From: Paludibaculum sp.
GTDB taxonomy: Bacteria; Acidobacteriota; Terriglobia; Bryobacterales; Bryobacteraceae
Length of the DNA: 64,000 bases
Direction of reading: 5' to 3'
NCBI GenBank assembly: GCA_029973955.1
Contig: JARKQJ010000005.1
Span: 1 to 64,000 of the forward strand
Shown: piece after piece, positions 31,801 to 40,537 of the stretch
Layout: each line of letters starts with the position of its first letter
How positions within the stretch are numbered: position 1 is the first letter of the stretch
Made by a program: the position numbers and the translations under genes
The notes under the pieces: model-generated
What the model saw: only the letters and a program-made list of their open reading frames with translations
Told to the model about the DNA's origin: nothing
Databases searched by the model: none

Positions 31801-33342
31801 ATGTGCTGCCATCAACCGAATCCGAATCGTAGGGAGTTCATGAGTTTCACGGCGGCGGCCGGGCTGGCGCCGATGGGGGCGCTGGGGGCTGCCGCGGCGG
31901 CGGGACCGAGCTGGGCGGCGGGGTATTGGGATCCGGAGCGGCCGTTCGTGCAGCCGGGGAAGGCTTTGAAGGTACAGGCGGTGCTGATGTACCGGACGCC
32001 GGCGAGGAAGGAAGCGACGTCGTGGAAGTCGTGGGGCGGGGTACAGACGGAAGAGAGTGCGGCGGCGGAGGTGGCGCGGATTACCGGTGAGCTGAAGGCG
32101 CTGGCGGCGCGGGCGGAGTTCCCGATGGAGGTGGTCTCCATCGACAAGGTGATGACGACGGAGCAGGCGGAGGCGGTGGGTAACAAGGGCGCCGATGTCA
32201 CGATCGTGTACCCGGCAACGGGTTCAGGCGAGACGCTGCGGGCGCTGATTCCGGAGAACGGGCACGCCATCGTGTTTCTGCGGAAGAGTTCGGGGCCGGT
32301 CTATTACTGGTATGAGTCGTTGAGCGTGCGGTATTTGAAGAGCGAGCGGGCGCAGCCGGCGGCGATGCCCGCGGCGCCGGCGCCGCGGATTTCGACGAAC
32401 GACGTTGTGGTGGACGATCCGGCGGAACTGCTGTGGCGGCTGCGGGCGTTCTATGGCGTGAAGAATTTCATGGGGGCGAAGATTGTGGCGCTGGGCGGGG
32501 CGCGCGGCAAGTATGACGGGCGGGCGCCGCAGATTGCGCGGGAGCGGTACAAGCTGAACATCGTCGAGACCGATTATGTGGACTTCGAGAAGCGGATCAA
32601 GAGCGCGTTGAACGATCCGGCGAAGATGGCGCTGGCGGAGAAGTGGACGGAGCGGTATCTGAAGATGCCGGGCACGACGTTGGATACGGGGCGACCGTTC
32701 GTGGTGAACGGGTTCGTGCTGTACGGGGTGTTTAAGGACCTGATGGCGGAACACGGGGCGACGGCGTTCACGATTGGGGAGTGCATGGGGACGATCATGC
32801 CGATGTCGCAGACGACGGCGTGTTTGTCGCTAGGGCTATTGAACGACGAAGGGCTGCTGGCGTTTTGCGAATCGGACTTCGTGATCGTTCCGGCGGGGAT
32901 GCTGCTGCGGCACATCTCAGGGAAGCCGGTGTTCCTGCACAACTCGACGTTCCCGCACAACGGGATGGTGACGTGCGCGCACTGCACGGGGCCGCGGCGC
33001 ATGGATGGGGTGCGGTATGAGCCGACCAGGCTGGTGACGCACTACGAGAGCGACTACGGAGCTGCGCCGAAGGTGGAGATGCCGGTGGGGCAGGAGGTGT
33101 CGTTCATCGATCCGGAGTATGCGACGGGGCGTTGGGTGGGGATGAAGGGCAAGGTGGAGGGGAATCCGTTCTACGAGATCTGCCGGTCGCAGCAGGATGT
33201 GCGGATCGAAGGGAACTGGAAGAAGCTGCTGAGTGAGGTGCGGGATTCGCACTGGGTGATGGTGTATGGCGACTATCTGCGGGAGCTGGAAGTGGCGGCG
33301 CCGCGGATTGGTGTGACGTGGGAGAACATCAGCGAGACGTAG
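31801..33342 (+). CDS. Tat-exported protein with L-fucose/arabinose isomerase-like fold
   Basis: 513 residues with a twin-arginine motif ('NRREFMSFTAAAGLAPMG'). The body resembles sugar-isomerase-fold proteins: 'KGADVTIVYPATGSGETL', 'AELLWRLRAFYGVKNFMGAKI', 'FVLYGVFKDLMAEHGATAFT', 'GECMGTIMPMSQTTACLSL' (in this fold the Glu is a metal ligand) and 'FLHNSTFPHNGMVTCAHC' with a His/Cys-rich patch. Cytoplasmic isomerases are not normally exported, so a hydrolytic, binding or isomerising role on extracellular sugars is possible. Family assignment is moderate. Its end overlaps the next, convergent gene by 14 bases. Confidence 0.6.
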   Translation: MCCHQPNPNRREFMSFTAAAGLAPMGALGAAAAAGPSWAAGYWDPERPFVQPGKALKVQAVLMYRTPARKEATSWKSWGGVQTEESAAAEVARITGELKALAARAEFPMEVVSIDKVMTTEQAEAVGNKGADVTIVYPATGSGETLRALIPENGHAIVFLRKSSGPVYYWYESLSVRYLKSERAQPAAMPAAPAPRISTNDVVVDDPAELLWRLRAFYGVKNFMGAKIVALGGARGKYDGRAPQIARERYKLNIVETDYVDFEKRIKSALNDPAKMALAEKWTERYLKMPGTTLDTGRPFVVNGFVLYGVFKDLMAEHGATAFTIGECMGTIMPMSQTTACLSLGLLNDEGLLAFCESDFVIVPAGMLLRHISGKPVFLHNSTFPHNGMVTCAHCTGPRRMDGVRYEPTRLVTHYESDYGAAPKVEMPVGQEVSFIDPEYATGRWVGMKGKVEGNPFYEICRSQQDVRIEGNWKKLLSEVRDSHWVMVYGDYLRELEVAAPRIGVTWENISET

Positions 33343-34144
33343 GCGCGGGTGAAGGGGCAGAGGCGCGGCAGCGGGTGGCGAGGAGGCGTGTGGCCGGGGT
33401 GAGGTCGAGGTCGGCGATGAGGAGGCCGGGGACGCCGTAGGGCTGGTAGCAGAGTGGCGTGCCATCGGGGCGGATGACGGCGGAGGTGGTGCCGGAGCCG
33501 GGGCTGGCGGCGTTGATGGAGGCGAAGTAGATGGTGTTTTCCGCGGCGCGGCAGAGCATGGCCTTTTCGTGGAAGGTGTTGGCTGGATCGAGGAAAGAGG
33601 TGGGGCGGTAGCTGCCGGGCTCGGCGATGTGGGCGTGGGGGTGGAGGACGAGGTGGGCGCCCTGGCGGGCGGCGGCACGGACGGTTTCCGGGTAGCGCCA
33701 GCCTTCGTGGCAGATGACGACGCCGAAGGCGAGGGGGCCGGCGTGGAAGAGCTGGCGGCCGGAGCCGGGGACGAAGGTGGCGTCTTCGGAGGGATCGAGC
33801 TGCTCTTTGTCCTGCCAGCCGGCGATGGAGCCGTCGGGGTTGAGGACGAGGGCGGAGATGAGGAGGCCACGGTCGGTGGGGCGTTCGGTGCCGAGGACGA
33901 CGGTGATTTGGGCCCGGCGGGCGGCCTGGGCGACGCGATCCCAGGCTTGCTCGAGGAAGTGCGGGTCAGGCGGAGGGAGTTCGGCGCCGGGCCAGCGGTA
34001 GCCGGGGATGTAGCATTCGGGGAAGCAGAGGAGGGCGGCGGAGCGGGCGCCGGCTTCGGCGATGGCTTGCTCGGCGAGGGTGACGGATTCGGCGGGTGAG
34101 TTGGGGAGGCGGATGTTGGCGAGGGCGATGCGGATGGCGGACAT
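33329..34144 (-). CDS. Carbon-nitrogen hydrolase (nitrilase superfamily)
   Basis: 271 residues from the ATG at 34144. The Glu-Lys-Cys triad is present: Glu43 in 'CFPECYIPGYRWPG', Lys113 in 'QDKEQLDP' and Cys145 in 'VVICHEGWRYPE'. The 'PECYIPGYRWPG' sequence and 'HEKAMLCRAAENTIYFASIN' are typical of the amidase-like branch (branch with aliphatic amidases and N-carbamoylases) of the family. Substrate unknown. It is convergent with the isomerase-like gene. Confidence 0.87.
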   Translation of the reverse strand: MSAIRIALANIRLPNSPAESVTLAEQAIAEAGARSAALLCFPECYIPGYRWPGAELPPPDPHFLEQAWDRVAQAARRAQITVVLGTERPTDRGLLISALVLNPDGSIAGWQDKEQLDPSEDATFVPGSGRQLFHAGPLAFGVVICHEGWRYPETVRAAARQGAHLVLHPHAHIAEPGSYRPTSFLDPANTFHEKAMLCRAAENTIYFASINAASPGSGTTSAVIRPDGTPLCYQPYGVPGLLIADLDLTPATRLLATRCRASAPSPAPTSR

Positions 34145-34220
34145 GTATCCAGTATGCGGGTGAGGGTTGTCGCGGCGGGGGGAGAGGAGTAGATTGGTGG
34201 TTTGCTGACCATTGTTCGCT

Positions 34221-34260
34221 AAGCCCGGCCTGACTGACGGGCTTGCTTGCCGCAAGCCCG
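34221..34260 (+). repeat. Three-arm alternating hairpin in the rsgA leader
   Basis: Arms AAGCCCG (34221-34227), CGGGCTTG (34238-34245) and CAAGCCCG (34253-34260) allow two mutually exclusive stems that share the middle arm. It lies 45 bases upstream of the rsgA start. Such an arrangement can act as an attenuator-like switch or simply be a small repeat; no U-tract follows it. Confidence 0.4.
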
Positions 34261-34304
34261 GAGGGGTGGTGTGTCTTCCAGGGCGGAGCTGGAGCGAACA
34301 ATCC

Positions 34305-35369
34305 ATGTTTCTTGCAAGCATCGGCGCCGGTGCGGATGTGCTGGGCGCATTTTCTTCCCATTGTGAAAGCGGGCTGACTTTGGCCAGGGTGGCCATGGCG
34401 CAGCGCGATGTGTATTGGTTGCTGACGGAGCAGGGCGGCGTGCAGGCGGAGCCGTCGGGCGGGCTGTACTACCGGGCGGCGTCGAAGGCGGAGATGCCGG
34501 TGACGGGAGATTGGGTGGCGGCGCGTGTGGTGGGCGAGGGGCAGGCGATGGTGGAGGCGGTGCTGCCGCGGAAGAGCATGCTGTCGCGGCGAGCGGCGGG
34601 GCGGAGAGAAGACGAGCAGGCGCTGGCAGCGAACGTGGATGTGGTGTTTCTGGTTTGCGGGTTGGATGGGGATTACAACCTGCGCCGGATCGAGCGGTAC
34701 CTGGCGCTGGTGGAAGGGAGTGGGGCGGCGACGGTGGTGGTCTTGAACAAGGCGGATCTATGCGGGGATCTGGAGAGACGAGTGGCGGAGACGCGGGCAG
34801 TGGCGCGACGGGCGGAGGTGGTGACGGCGAGCACATTGGCGGAGGGTGGGCTGGAGGGGGTCAGGCGGTATGTGGGCGCAGGGCGGACGGTGGCGTTGCT
34901 GGGCTCGTCGGGGGTGGGTAAGTCGTCGCTGGCGAACGGACTGCTGGGGGAGGCGCGTTTGGCGACGAGGGAGGTGCGGGTGAGCGATTCGAGGGGGCGG
35001 CACACGACGGTGCGGCGGGAGTTGGTGGTTCTGCCGGGCGGCGGGGCGCTGATCGATACACCGGGGATGAGGGAGTTGCAGTTGTGGGTGGGAGCGGAGA
35101 GTGTGGAGGCGGTATTCGATGAGATTCAGGAGGCGGCGGAGCGGTGCCGGTTCCGGGACTGCACGCACAGGGGCGAGCCGGGCTGCGCGGTGGCGGAGGC
35201 GGTGGAGCGGGGGGAGGTGGATGCGGGGCGGTGGGCGAGCTTCCAGAAGCTGCAGGCGGAGGCGGAGTGGCATGAGACGCGAGTGGATCCGCTGGCGGCG
35301 TTGGCGCGGAAGAGGAAGTGGAAGGCGATTCACAAGCAGATTCGGATGTTCAACAAGGGGTTCCGGTAA
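34305..35369 (+). CDS. rsgA: Small ribosomal subunit biogenesis GTPase RsgA
   Basis: 354 residues from the ATG at 34305. An N-terminal OB-fold domain precedes a circularly permuted GTPase: G4 'VLNKAD', then G1 'LLGSSGVGKSSLAN', switch 'DSRGRHTTVRRELVVLPGG' and G3 'LIDTPGMRE', followed by the zinc knuckle 'CRFRDCTHRGEPGC'. It helps mature the 30S subunit. An upstream extension to 34212 has no homology. It is a housekeeping gene and marks the left border of the unusual cluster that follows. Confidence 0.94.
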   Translation: MFLASIGAGADVLGAFSSHCESGLTLARVAMAQRDVYWLLTEQGGVQAEPSGGLYYRAASKAEMPVTGDWVAARVVGEGQAMVEAVLPRKSMLSRRAAGRREDEQALAANVDVVFLVCGLDGDYNLRRIERYLALVEGSGAATVVVLNKADLCGDLERRVAETRAVARRAEVVTASTLAEGGLEGVRRYVGAGRTVALLGSSGVGKSSLANGLLGEARLATREVRVSDSRGRHTTVRRELVVLPGGGALIDTPGMRELQLWVGAESVEAVFDEIQEAAERCRFRDCTHRGEPGCAVAEAVERGEVDAGRWASFQKLQAEAEWHETRVDPLAALARKRKWKAIHKQIRMFNKGFR

Positions 35370-35394
35370 GTGGCGCAGAGAATTTTCGCAGGCG

Positions 35395-35422
35395 TGATCG
35401 ATTTGACGGGATGGGTGCGCCC
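35395..35422 (+). promoter_or_regulatory. Bipartite cluster motif upstream of the repeat-peptide gene
   Basis: TGATCGA at 35395-35401 and TGCGCCC at 35416-35422, 14 bases apart. The ATG of the repeat gene follows 52 bases later. The same two blocks with the same spacing precede the HlyD gene and the three short-peptide genes. The geometry suits either a promoter for an alternative sigma factor or a two-half binding site for a regulator. Confidence 0.7.
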
Positions 35423-35474
35423 GTACAGGTGAGGGAGCTGATCCCAAGACAAATCGAGAAAGAGGAGAAAGACA

Positions 35475-36002
35475 ATGACGAAAGCAACGATTGAAGTGAA
35501 GAGCGGGGTGAAGGCTGGCGGAATGGTTTCCCCCAATCACAACCAGCGCGGCATCGAGATGAAGAGCGGGGTGAAGGCTGGCGGGCTCAGCTCCGGCAAC
35601 CACAACCAGCGGGGTGTGGAGATGAAGAGCGGGGTGAAGGCCGGCGGGGTGAGCGGCAGCAACCACAACCAGCGCGGCGTGGAGATGAAGAGCGGCGTGA
35701 AGGCTGGCGGGCTCGACTCGAACAACCACAACCAGCGGGGTGTGGAGATGAAGAGCGGGGTGAAGGCCGGCGGAATGGTTTCCCCCAATCACAACCAGCG
35801 GGGTGTGGAGATGAAGAGCGGGGTGAAGGCCGGCGGAATGGTTTCCCCCAATCACAACCAGCGCGGCGTGGAGATGAAGAGCGGCGTGAAGGCTGGCGGG
35901 CTCGACACGCACAACCACAACCAGCGCGGCGTGGAGATGAAGAGCGGTGTGAAGGCTGGGGGTATCAAGGAGAACCACAACCAGCGCGGGATGCAGCGCT
36001 AA
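35475..36002 (+). CDS. Eight-repeat GG-containing peptide precursor-like protein
   Basis: 175 residues behind a strong AGAGGAGAAAG site. After a 10-residue head (MTKATIEVKS) come seven 21-residue repeats and one shortened repeat: G-V-K-A-G-G, a variable tetrapeptide, N-H-N-Q-R-G, then (V/I)-E-M-K-S. The variable parts are MVSP, LSSG, VSGS, LDSN, MVSP, MVSP, LDTH and IKE. No signal peptide, no membrane segment. Each repeat carries a GG that could be a cleavage site for a C39 peptidase such as the one at 42235, giving up to eight near-identical peptides. The shared 'V(K/R)AG' plus GG also occurs in the short peptides at 48466 and 49096. A structural repeat protein is the alternative. I know of no assigned function. 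Confidence 0.8.
   Translation: MTKATIEVKSGVKAGGMVSPNHNQRGIEMKSGVKAGGLSSGNHNQRGVEMKSGVKAGGVSGSNHNQRGVEMKSGVKAGGLDSNNHNQRGVEMKSGVKAGGMVSPNHNQRGVEMKSGVKAGGMVSPNHNQRGVEMKSGVKAGGLDTHNHNQRGVEMKSGVKAGGIKENHNQRGMQR
35505..36002 (+). repeat. Tandem 63-bp direct repeats within the precursor-like gene
   Basis: Seven in-frame 63-bp units plus a shorter eighth. The MVSP-type units 5 and 6 are identical or nearly so at the DNA level, and flanking constant parts differ mainly at silent positions (for example GGGGTG versus GGCGTG), which indicates recent duplication or gene conversion under protein-level selection. The units abut with no spacers, so it is not a CRISPR array. Confidence 0.9.
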
Positions 36003-36012
36003 GCGAGGAGAA

Positions 36013-37116
36013 ATGAAGATGGCAACGGCCGGGCAAATGCAGGGACGGGCTTGGGCTCTGTGCGAGGAGGCGCGATGGGCGGAGGCGATTCCGCCATCGG
36101 AGGAAGCGCTTCGTTTGGCGGAGGCTGAGTCCGGAGCAGAGAGCCCGGACGTTGCCAATTTGGCTTCGGAACTGGCGGAGTTGCTGGAGAAGACGAACCG
36201 GTTTGAAGAGGCGATTGCGGCGGCGGAGCGATCGATCCGGATCCTGAAGGCTCTCGAGCCTTTTGAGGAGTGCAGGGAGGATCTGGCGACGATTCTGTCG
36301 CGGAGCCACGCGGTGCATTCGATGGCGCTGCGGGCAGTGGGGCGGTTTGCGGAAGCGCGAGCGGAGATCCGGCGGAGCGTGGAGACGGCGGAGAGGTATC
36401 TGGGCGAGGGGCATCAGGTGACCGGATCGGCTTACTGCGGACTGGGGATGTTCTGCAAGTACAGCGGAGAGTTCGAAGAGGCGGAGCGGGCATACCGGCG
36501 ATCGCTGGAGATTCTGACGCCAATTTGCGGGGCGGAGAGCAGGGCTCTGGCAACTATTTATCACAACCTGGGCGGATTGGAACATTCGCGCGGGAACTTC
36601 GAGGCGGGCGTGCCGTGGGCGCGGAAGGCTTACGAAGTGCGGCGGAAGCTATTTGGAGAAGAGTGCCCGGAGACGGTGGCCGATGCAGTGGCGCTGGCTG
36701 GGATTCTGGATGAGCTGGGGCCAAGCGCGGAGTCGGAAAAGATCTACCGGGACGCGCTGGTATCGTGGGCCCGGATTTTTGGGGAAGAACACTACGAGAT
36801 TGCGAGCACGCTGCACAACCTGGCGGCGCTGCGGCGAGATATGGGCGACCGGACGGAGGCGATCCGGCTGTACCGGCAGGCGTATGAGATGAAGTGGCGG
36901 CTGCTGGGGGCGCAGAGTCCGGATACTGGATTGACAGGGATGTGCCTGGCGCAAATGCTGGGGCAGGAAAAGGGTGGGGGCAGGGAAGCTCTGGAGTTGG
37001 CGCAGGCGGCGTTGGCGGCATATGAGCGGAACTGCGCGGAGACGCATCCGGAGCGCGTGGCGTGTGTGGAATTGGTGCGTGAATTGAAGTCGTCAACCGA
37101 TTCGCTCCGAGGATAG
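36013..37116 (+). CDS. Tetratricopeptide-repeat protein
   Basis: 367 residues; the ATG at 36013 has GAGGAG just upstream and lies 10 bases after the repeat gene stop, so they are in one operon. At least six TPRs of the ~42-residue TPR_12/kinesin-light-chain-like kind are visible ('NRFEEAIAAAERSIRILKAL', 'GRFAEARAEIRRSVETAERY', 'GEFEEAERAYRRSLEILTPI', 'GNFEAGVPWARKAYEVRRKL', 'GDRTEAIRLYRQAYEMKWRL'). No signal peptide; cytoplasmic scaffold. Its position suggests interaction with the repeat peptide or the kinase. Confidence 0.88.
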   Translation: MKMATAGQMQGRAWALCEEARWAEAIPPSEEALRLAEAESGAESPDVANLASELAELLEKTNRFEEAIAAAERSIRILKALEPFEECREDLATILSRSHAVHSMALRAVGRFAEARAEIRRSVETAERYLGEGHQVTGSAYCGLGMFCKYSGEFEEAERAYRRSLEILTPICGAESRALATIYHNLGGLEHSRGNFEAGVPWARKAYEVRRKLFGEECPETVADAVALAGILDELGPSAESEKIYRDALVSWARIFGEEHYEIASTLHNLAALRRDMGDRTEAIRLYRQAYEMKWRLLGAQSPDTGLTGMCLAQMLGQEKGGGREALELAQAALAAYERNCAETHPERVACVELVRELKSSTDSLRG

Positions 37117-37208
37117 AGAGAAAATCCCGACGCGAGAAAACAGCGGACATCCGGCTCGGAATGACCCGGGTGACTCCATTGGGCAGAATTGAAGTTACAA
37201 TATTCCCA

Positions 37209-37799
37209 ATGTCTTCACCTCTGGGTTCCCCGGAAAAAGAGCACGTAACGCGGCTCCTCTCGGATTGGAAGAGTGGAAGCAAAGAAGCGCTGGACCTGCT
37301 GACGCCGCTGGTATACGACGAACTGCGCGGGCTGGCGGCGCGATATCTACGGAACGAGAGAAACGCCGCGACGCTGGCGCCGACGGCGCTGATTCACGAG
37401 GCATATCTGCGTTTAGTGGCGCAGGAGTTACCCGATTTCGAAAGCCGGAGCCACTTTTTTGGAGTGGCGGCGCAGCTGATGCGGCAGATCCTGGTGGATC
37501 ACGCGCGGAAGCACCGGGCGGCAAAGAGGGGATCTGGAGCGGCAAAAGTACAACTGGAAGAAGCGCTGTCGTTTGCGCCGGAGCGGGGCGGGGACCTGCT
37601 GGCGCTGGACGACGCTTTGTCCGATCTGGCGAAGCTGGACGGGCGGAAGGCGCGCGTGATAGAGCTGCGGTTTTTCGGCGGGCTGAGCGTGGAGGAGACG
37701 GCGCAAGTTTTGGGGATTTCGGTGGCGACGGTGGGGCGCGAGCAGCGGTTTGCGGAGGCGTGGCTCCACACGCAATTAACGGGCGGGCATCAGAAATGA
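37209..37799 (+). CDS. ECF-like sigma factor of the kinase-linked type
   Basis: 196 residues from the ATG at 37209. 'ELRGLAARYLRNERNAATLA' and 'PTALIHEAYLRLV' followed by 'FFGVAAQLMRQILVDHARKH' match the sigma-70 subfamily common in Acidobacteriota and Planctomycetes, and region 4 is 'VIELRFFGGLSVEETAQVLG' plus 'ISVATVGREQRFAEAWL'. The stop overlaps the kinase start (ATGA), a frequent pairing. No anti-sigma gene is present, so the kinase may control it. It is the natural candidate to read the bipartite motif found in this cluster. Confidence 0.92.
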   Translation: MSSPLGSPEKEHVTRLLSDWKSGSKEALDLLTPLVYDELRGLAARYLRNERNAATLAPTALIHEAYLRLVAQELPDFESRSHFFGVAAQLMRQILVDHARKHRAAKRGSGAAKVQLEEALSFAPERGGDLLALDDALSDLAKLDGRKARVIELRFFGGLSVEETAQVLGISVATVGREQRFAEAWLHTQLTGGHQK

Positions 37800-40537
37800 C
37801 ACCCGAGCGGATGCGGCGGATGGAGGAGTTGTTCCACGCAGCCGCGGAGCGATCGGGGGAAGAGCGGGACGGCTGGCTGAAAGCGGAGTGCGGGGACGAT
37901 GGGGAGCTACTGGAGCAGGTGCGGCAGTTGCTGGCGAGCGACGAAGACTCCGGCGGGAGTTTCGTCAGCGAGCAGGTGGGCGCGGCGTTAGAGGTTTTTG
38001 AAGAGAGCCAGAGAGCGGGGGCGCGGGAGAAGCGCGCGGGGCCGTACCGGCTGGTGCGGGAGATCGGGCAAGGCGGGATGGGGACGGTGTACCTGGGCGA
38101 GAGGGCGGACGAGCAGTACCAGGGCGAAGTGGCCGTGAAGCTGCTGCGGCCGGGGTTCGATACGGATTTTTTCCTGGCGCGATTCCGGAGAGAGCGGCAG
38201 ACGCTGGCGCGGCTGCAACATCCGAACATTGCGCGGCTGCTGGACAGCGGGACGACGGAAGAGGGGCTGCCGTACATCGTGATGGAGTACATCGCGGGGC
38301 GGACGATTCGAGAGCATTGCGAAGAGAAAAAGCTGTCGATTGAGGACCGGCTGAAGTTGTATTTGCCGGTATGCGCGGCGGCGGCGCACGCGCATCACCG
38401 ATTTGTGGTGCACCGGGACATCAAGCCGAGCAACACTCTGGTGGACGAATCCGGGACGCCGAAGCTGCTGGATTTCGGGATTTGCAAGTTGTTGTCGGCG
38501 GAGGCGGGGGCGGCGTTGACGATGACGGCGGCGGGGTCGATGCTGACGCCGGACTATGCGAGTCCGGAGCAGATCCTTGGCGAACCGGTCACAGTGGCGA
38601 GCGATATTTACTCCCTGGGGGCGGTGCTGTACGAACTGCTGAGCGGGCAGCGGCCGCACCGGATTGAGAAGCTGACGCCGCAGGCGATCGAGAAGGCGAT
38701 CTGCGGGGACGAGACGGTGAGACCGAGCGCGGCGGCGGTGGAACGGCAATTAGGAAAGCGGCTGGAAGGGGACCTGGACACGATCGTCTTGAAGGCGATG
38801 CAGAAGGAGCCGGGGCGGCGGTACGCGTCGGTGGAGGAGTTTGCGGCGGACATCCGGAATTATCTGGAGGACCGGCCGATCCAGGCGCGGCCGGACACGA
38901 TCGCGTATCGCGCGGGGAAGTTTGCGCGGCGGAACCGGGGTCCGCTGGCGGCGGCAGTGGCGCTGCTGGTGGTGCTGAGCGGGGGGCTGTTCGCGACAGC
39001 GCGGGAGGCGCGGCGGAACGAAAGGCATTTTGCGATTGCGCGGAGTCTGGCGAATTCGTTTGTGTTCGAGGTGCACGATTCGATCCGGAACCTTCCCGCG
39101 GCGACGAAGGCACGGGAGACGATCGTGCGGCTGGGGCTGCAGTACCTGGATGCGCTGGCGGAGGATGCGGGCGGGGATCCCAAGCTGCAGGTGGAACTGG
39201 CGGCGGCATACAAACGGATTGGAGAGGTGCAGGGGAACGTGCTGGGGTCGAATCTGGGCAATTCGGCGGCGGCGATGGAGAGTTACAGAAAAGCGCTGGC
39301 GCTGCTGGCTCCGCTGAAGCCGGAGCGAGACGTGCTGCTGCAGTATGTGGTGCTGAGCCGGCGGGTGGCGGACCTGGAGATGTACACGAAGAAGCCGGCG
39401 GAGGCGCTGAAGACGCTGGAACAGGGGGGCTCGGCGGGGGAGAAATTGCTGAAGGTGGCGGGGCGGGAGAAGGAGGCACGGACGGAGGTGGCGGGGCTGC
39501 ACCTGGCGGCGGCGCGGGCGAAGCGGATGCTGGAAGACCGGCAGGGGGTGGTGGAATCGGCGAAGGCTTCACGGCAGATTCTGATGGGGTGCGATAGCAA
39601 GGATTTGCAGGACGACGAAGTGCGGGCGATGCTGGCGGAGTCTTACTCGACGATGGGGATGGGGCAGATGTTCCTCAACCAGCAGAAAGAGGCGCTGGAG
39701 AATTTCGAGCAATCGGCGAAGGCGTGGGACGGGCTGGTGGAACGAAAGCCGGAGGATGTGGAGCGGCAGCGGCAGCGGATGATGGCATACAGCCATTTGG
39801 GGGACCTGTTGGGGAATCCGAACTATGGGACGGTGACGAACGGGGCGGCGGCACGGGCGGCGTACCGGACGATGGTGGAGACGGCGCGGCGATTGTACGA
39901 GCATGACCCGGACGATCAGCGATCGGTGCTGGACTACGGGATTGCGTCGATGCGGGCATCGGATGTGGAGGAAGAGACGGGGGAGAAAGTGCGGCTGCTG
40001 GAGGAGTCGAGCGGGTTGCTGCGGGAGGCGGTGCGGCGGGACGGGAAGAACAATGTGGCGAAGCTGAATCTGGCGGCGGTGCTGTGGCGGCTGGGGCACG
40101 CGCTAGAGGGAAAGTCACCGGGGGGGGCGCGGGAGGCGTTTGAAGAAGGGATTGCGGTGATTGAGAGGACGGGGATTGCGGATCCATCGGCGGAGCGGGT
40201 AGCGACGGATTTGTACCGGAGACTGGCGGTGCTGGAGGCGCGCAACGGGCGGGGCGCGGAGGCGGAGCGGTGGATGGCAAAGGGGCTGGTGATAGCGGAC
40301 AAGGTGGCGGCGGTGCCGAAGCCGACGGTCCTGCGATATGTGACTGTGCCGCGGGCGTACACGGCGAAGGCGGAGGTGGAACGGGTGCTGGGCCGGAAGG
40401 AAGCGGCTCGGGAGTGGGACGGCAAAGCGATGGCGGCGTGGCATGAAGCGGAGAAGTTGAAGGGTTTCAACGAAAAGTACCGGGACGAGATGAGGGATGC
40501 GGAGCGGGCAGCGGTGACGAGGAGGGAGATGAGATGA
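37796..40537 (+). CDS. Receptor-like serine/threonine protein kinase with TPR-like sensor
   Basis: 913 residues. A ~75-residue N-terminal helical segment precedes the kinase domain (~83-345): P-loop 'IGQGGMGTVY' with Gly91, Lys115 in 'VAVKLL', catalytic loop 'HRDIKPSN', DFG in 'LLDFGICKLL', and 'PDYASPEQILGEPVTVASDI'. One membrane helix ('GPLAAAVALLVVLSGGLFAT', ~380-402) is followed by ~500 residues of degenerate TPR-like helices. All catalytic residues are present, so it should be active. It is coupled to the sigma factor and to the globin gene by 4-base overlaps. Confidence 0.93.
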   Translation: MTPERMRRMEELFHAAAERSGEERDGWLKAECGDDGELLEQVRQLLASDEDSGGSFVSEQVGAALEVFEESQRAGAREKRAGPYRLVREIGQGGMGTVYLGERADEQYQGEVAVKLLRPGFDTDFFLARFRRERQTLARLQHPNIARLLDSGTTEEGLPYIVMEYIAGRTIREHCEEKKLSIEDRLKLYLPVCAAAAHAHHRFVVHRDIKPSNTLVDESGTPKLLDFGICKLLSAEAGAALTMTAAGSMLTPDYASPEQILGEPVTVASDIYSLGAVLYELLSGQRPHRIEKLTPQAIEKAICGDETVRPSAAAVERQLGKRLEGDLDTIVLKAMQKEPGRRYASVEEFAADIRNYLEDRPIQARPDTIAYRAGKFARRNRGPLAAAVALLVVLSGGLFATAREARRNERHFAIARSLANSFVFEVHDSIRNLPAATKARETIVRLGLQYLDALAEDAGGDPKLQVELAAAYKRIGEVQGNVLGSNLGNSAAAMESYRKALALLAPLKPERDVLLQYVVLSRRVADLEMYTKKPAEALKTLEQGGSAGEKLLKVAGREKEARTEVAGLHLAAARAKRMLEDRQGVVESAKASRQILMGCDSKDLQDDEVRAMLAESYSTMGMGQMFLNQQKEALENFEQSAKAWDGLVERKPEDVERQRQRMMAYSHLGDLLGNPNYGTVTNGAAARAAYRTMVETARRLYEHDPDDQRSVLDYGIASMRASDVEEETGEKVRLLEESSGLLREAVRRDGKNNVAKLNLAAVLWRLGHALEGKSPGGAREAFEEGIAVIERTGIADPSAERVATDLYRRLAVLEARNGRGAEAERWMAKGLVIADKVAAVPKPTVLRYVTVPRAYTAKAEVERVLGRKEAAREWDGKAMAAWHEAEKLKGFNEKYRDEMRDAERAAVTRREMR

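Noticed and set aside
35537..35788. Repetitive hydrophobic minus-strand frame with PPAFTPLF units
   Set aside because: It is the exact antisense of the 63-bp repeats; the plus frame has the ribosome-binding site, operon context and conserved motif.
35505..36002. Possible CRISPR array
   Set aside because: Units are 63 bp, head to tail, without unique spacers, stay in frame and have no cas genes near.
37265..37795. N-terminal extension of the kinase frame into the sigma gene
   Set aside because: Gly/Ala/Arg low-complexity in another frame of the sigma gene; the ATGA overlap at 37796 gives the natural start.
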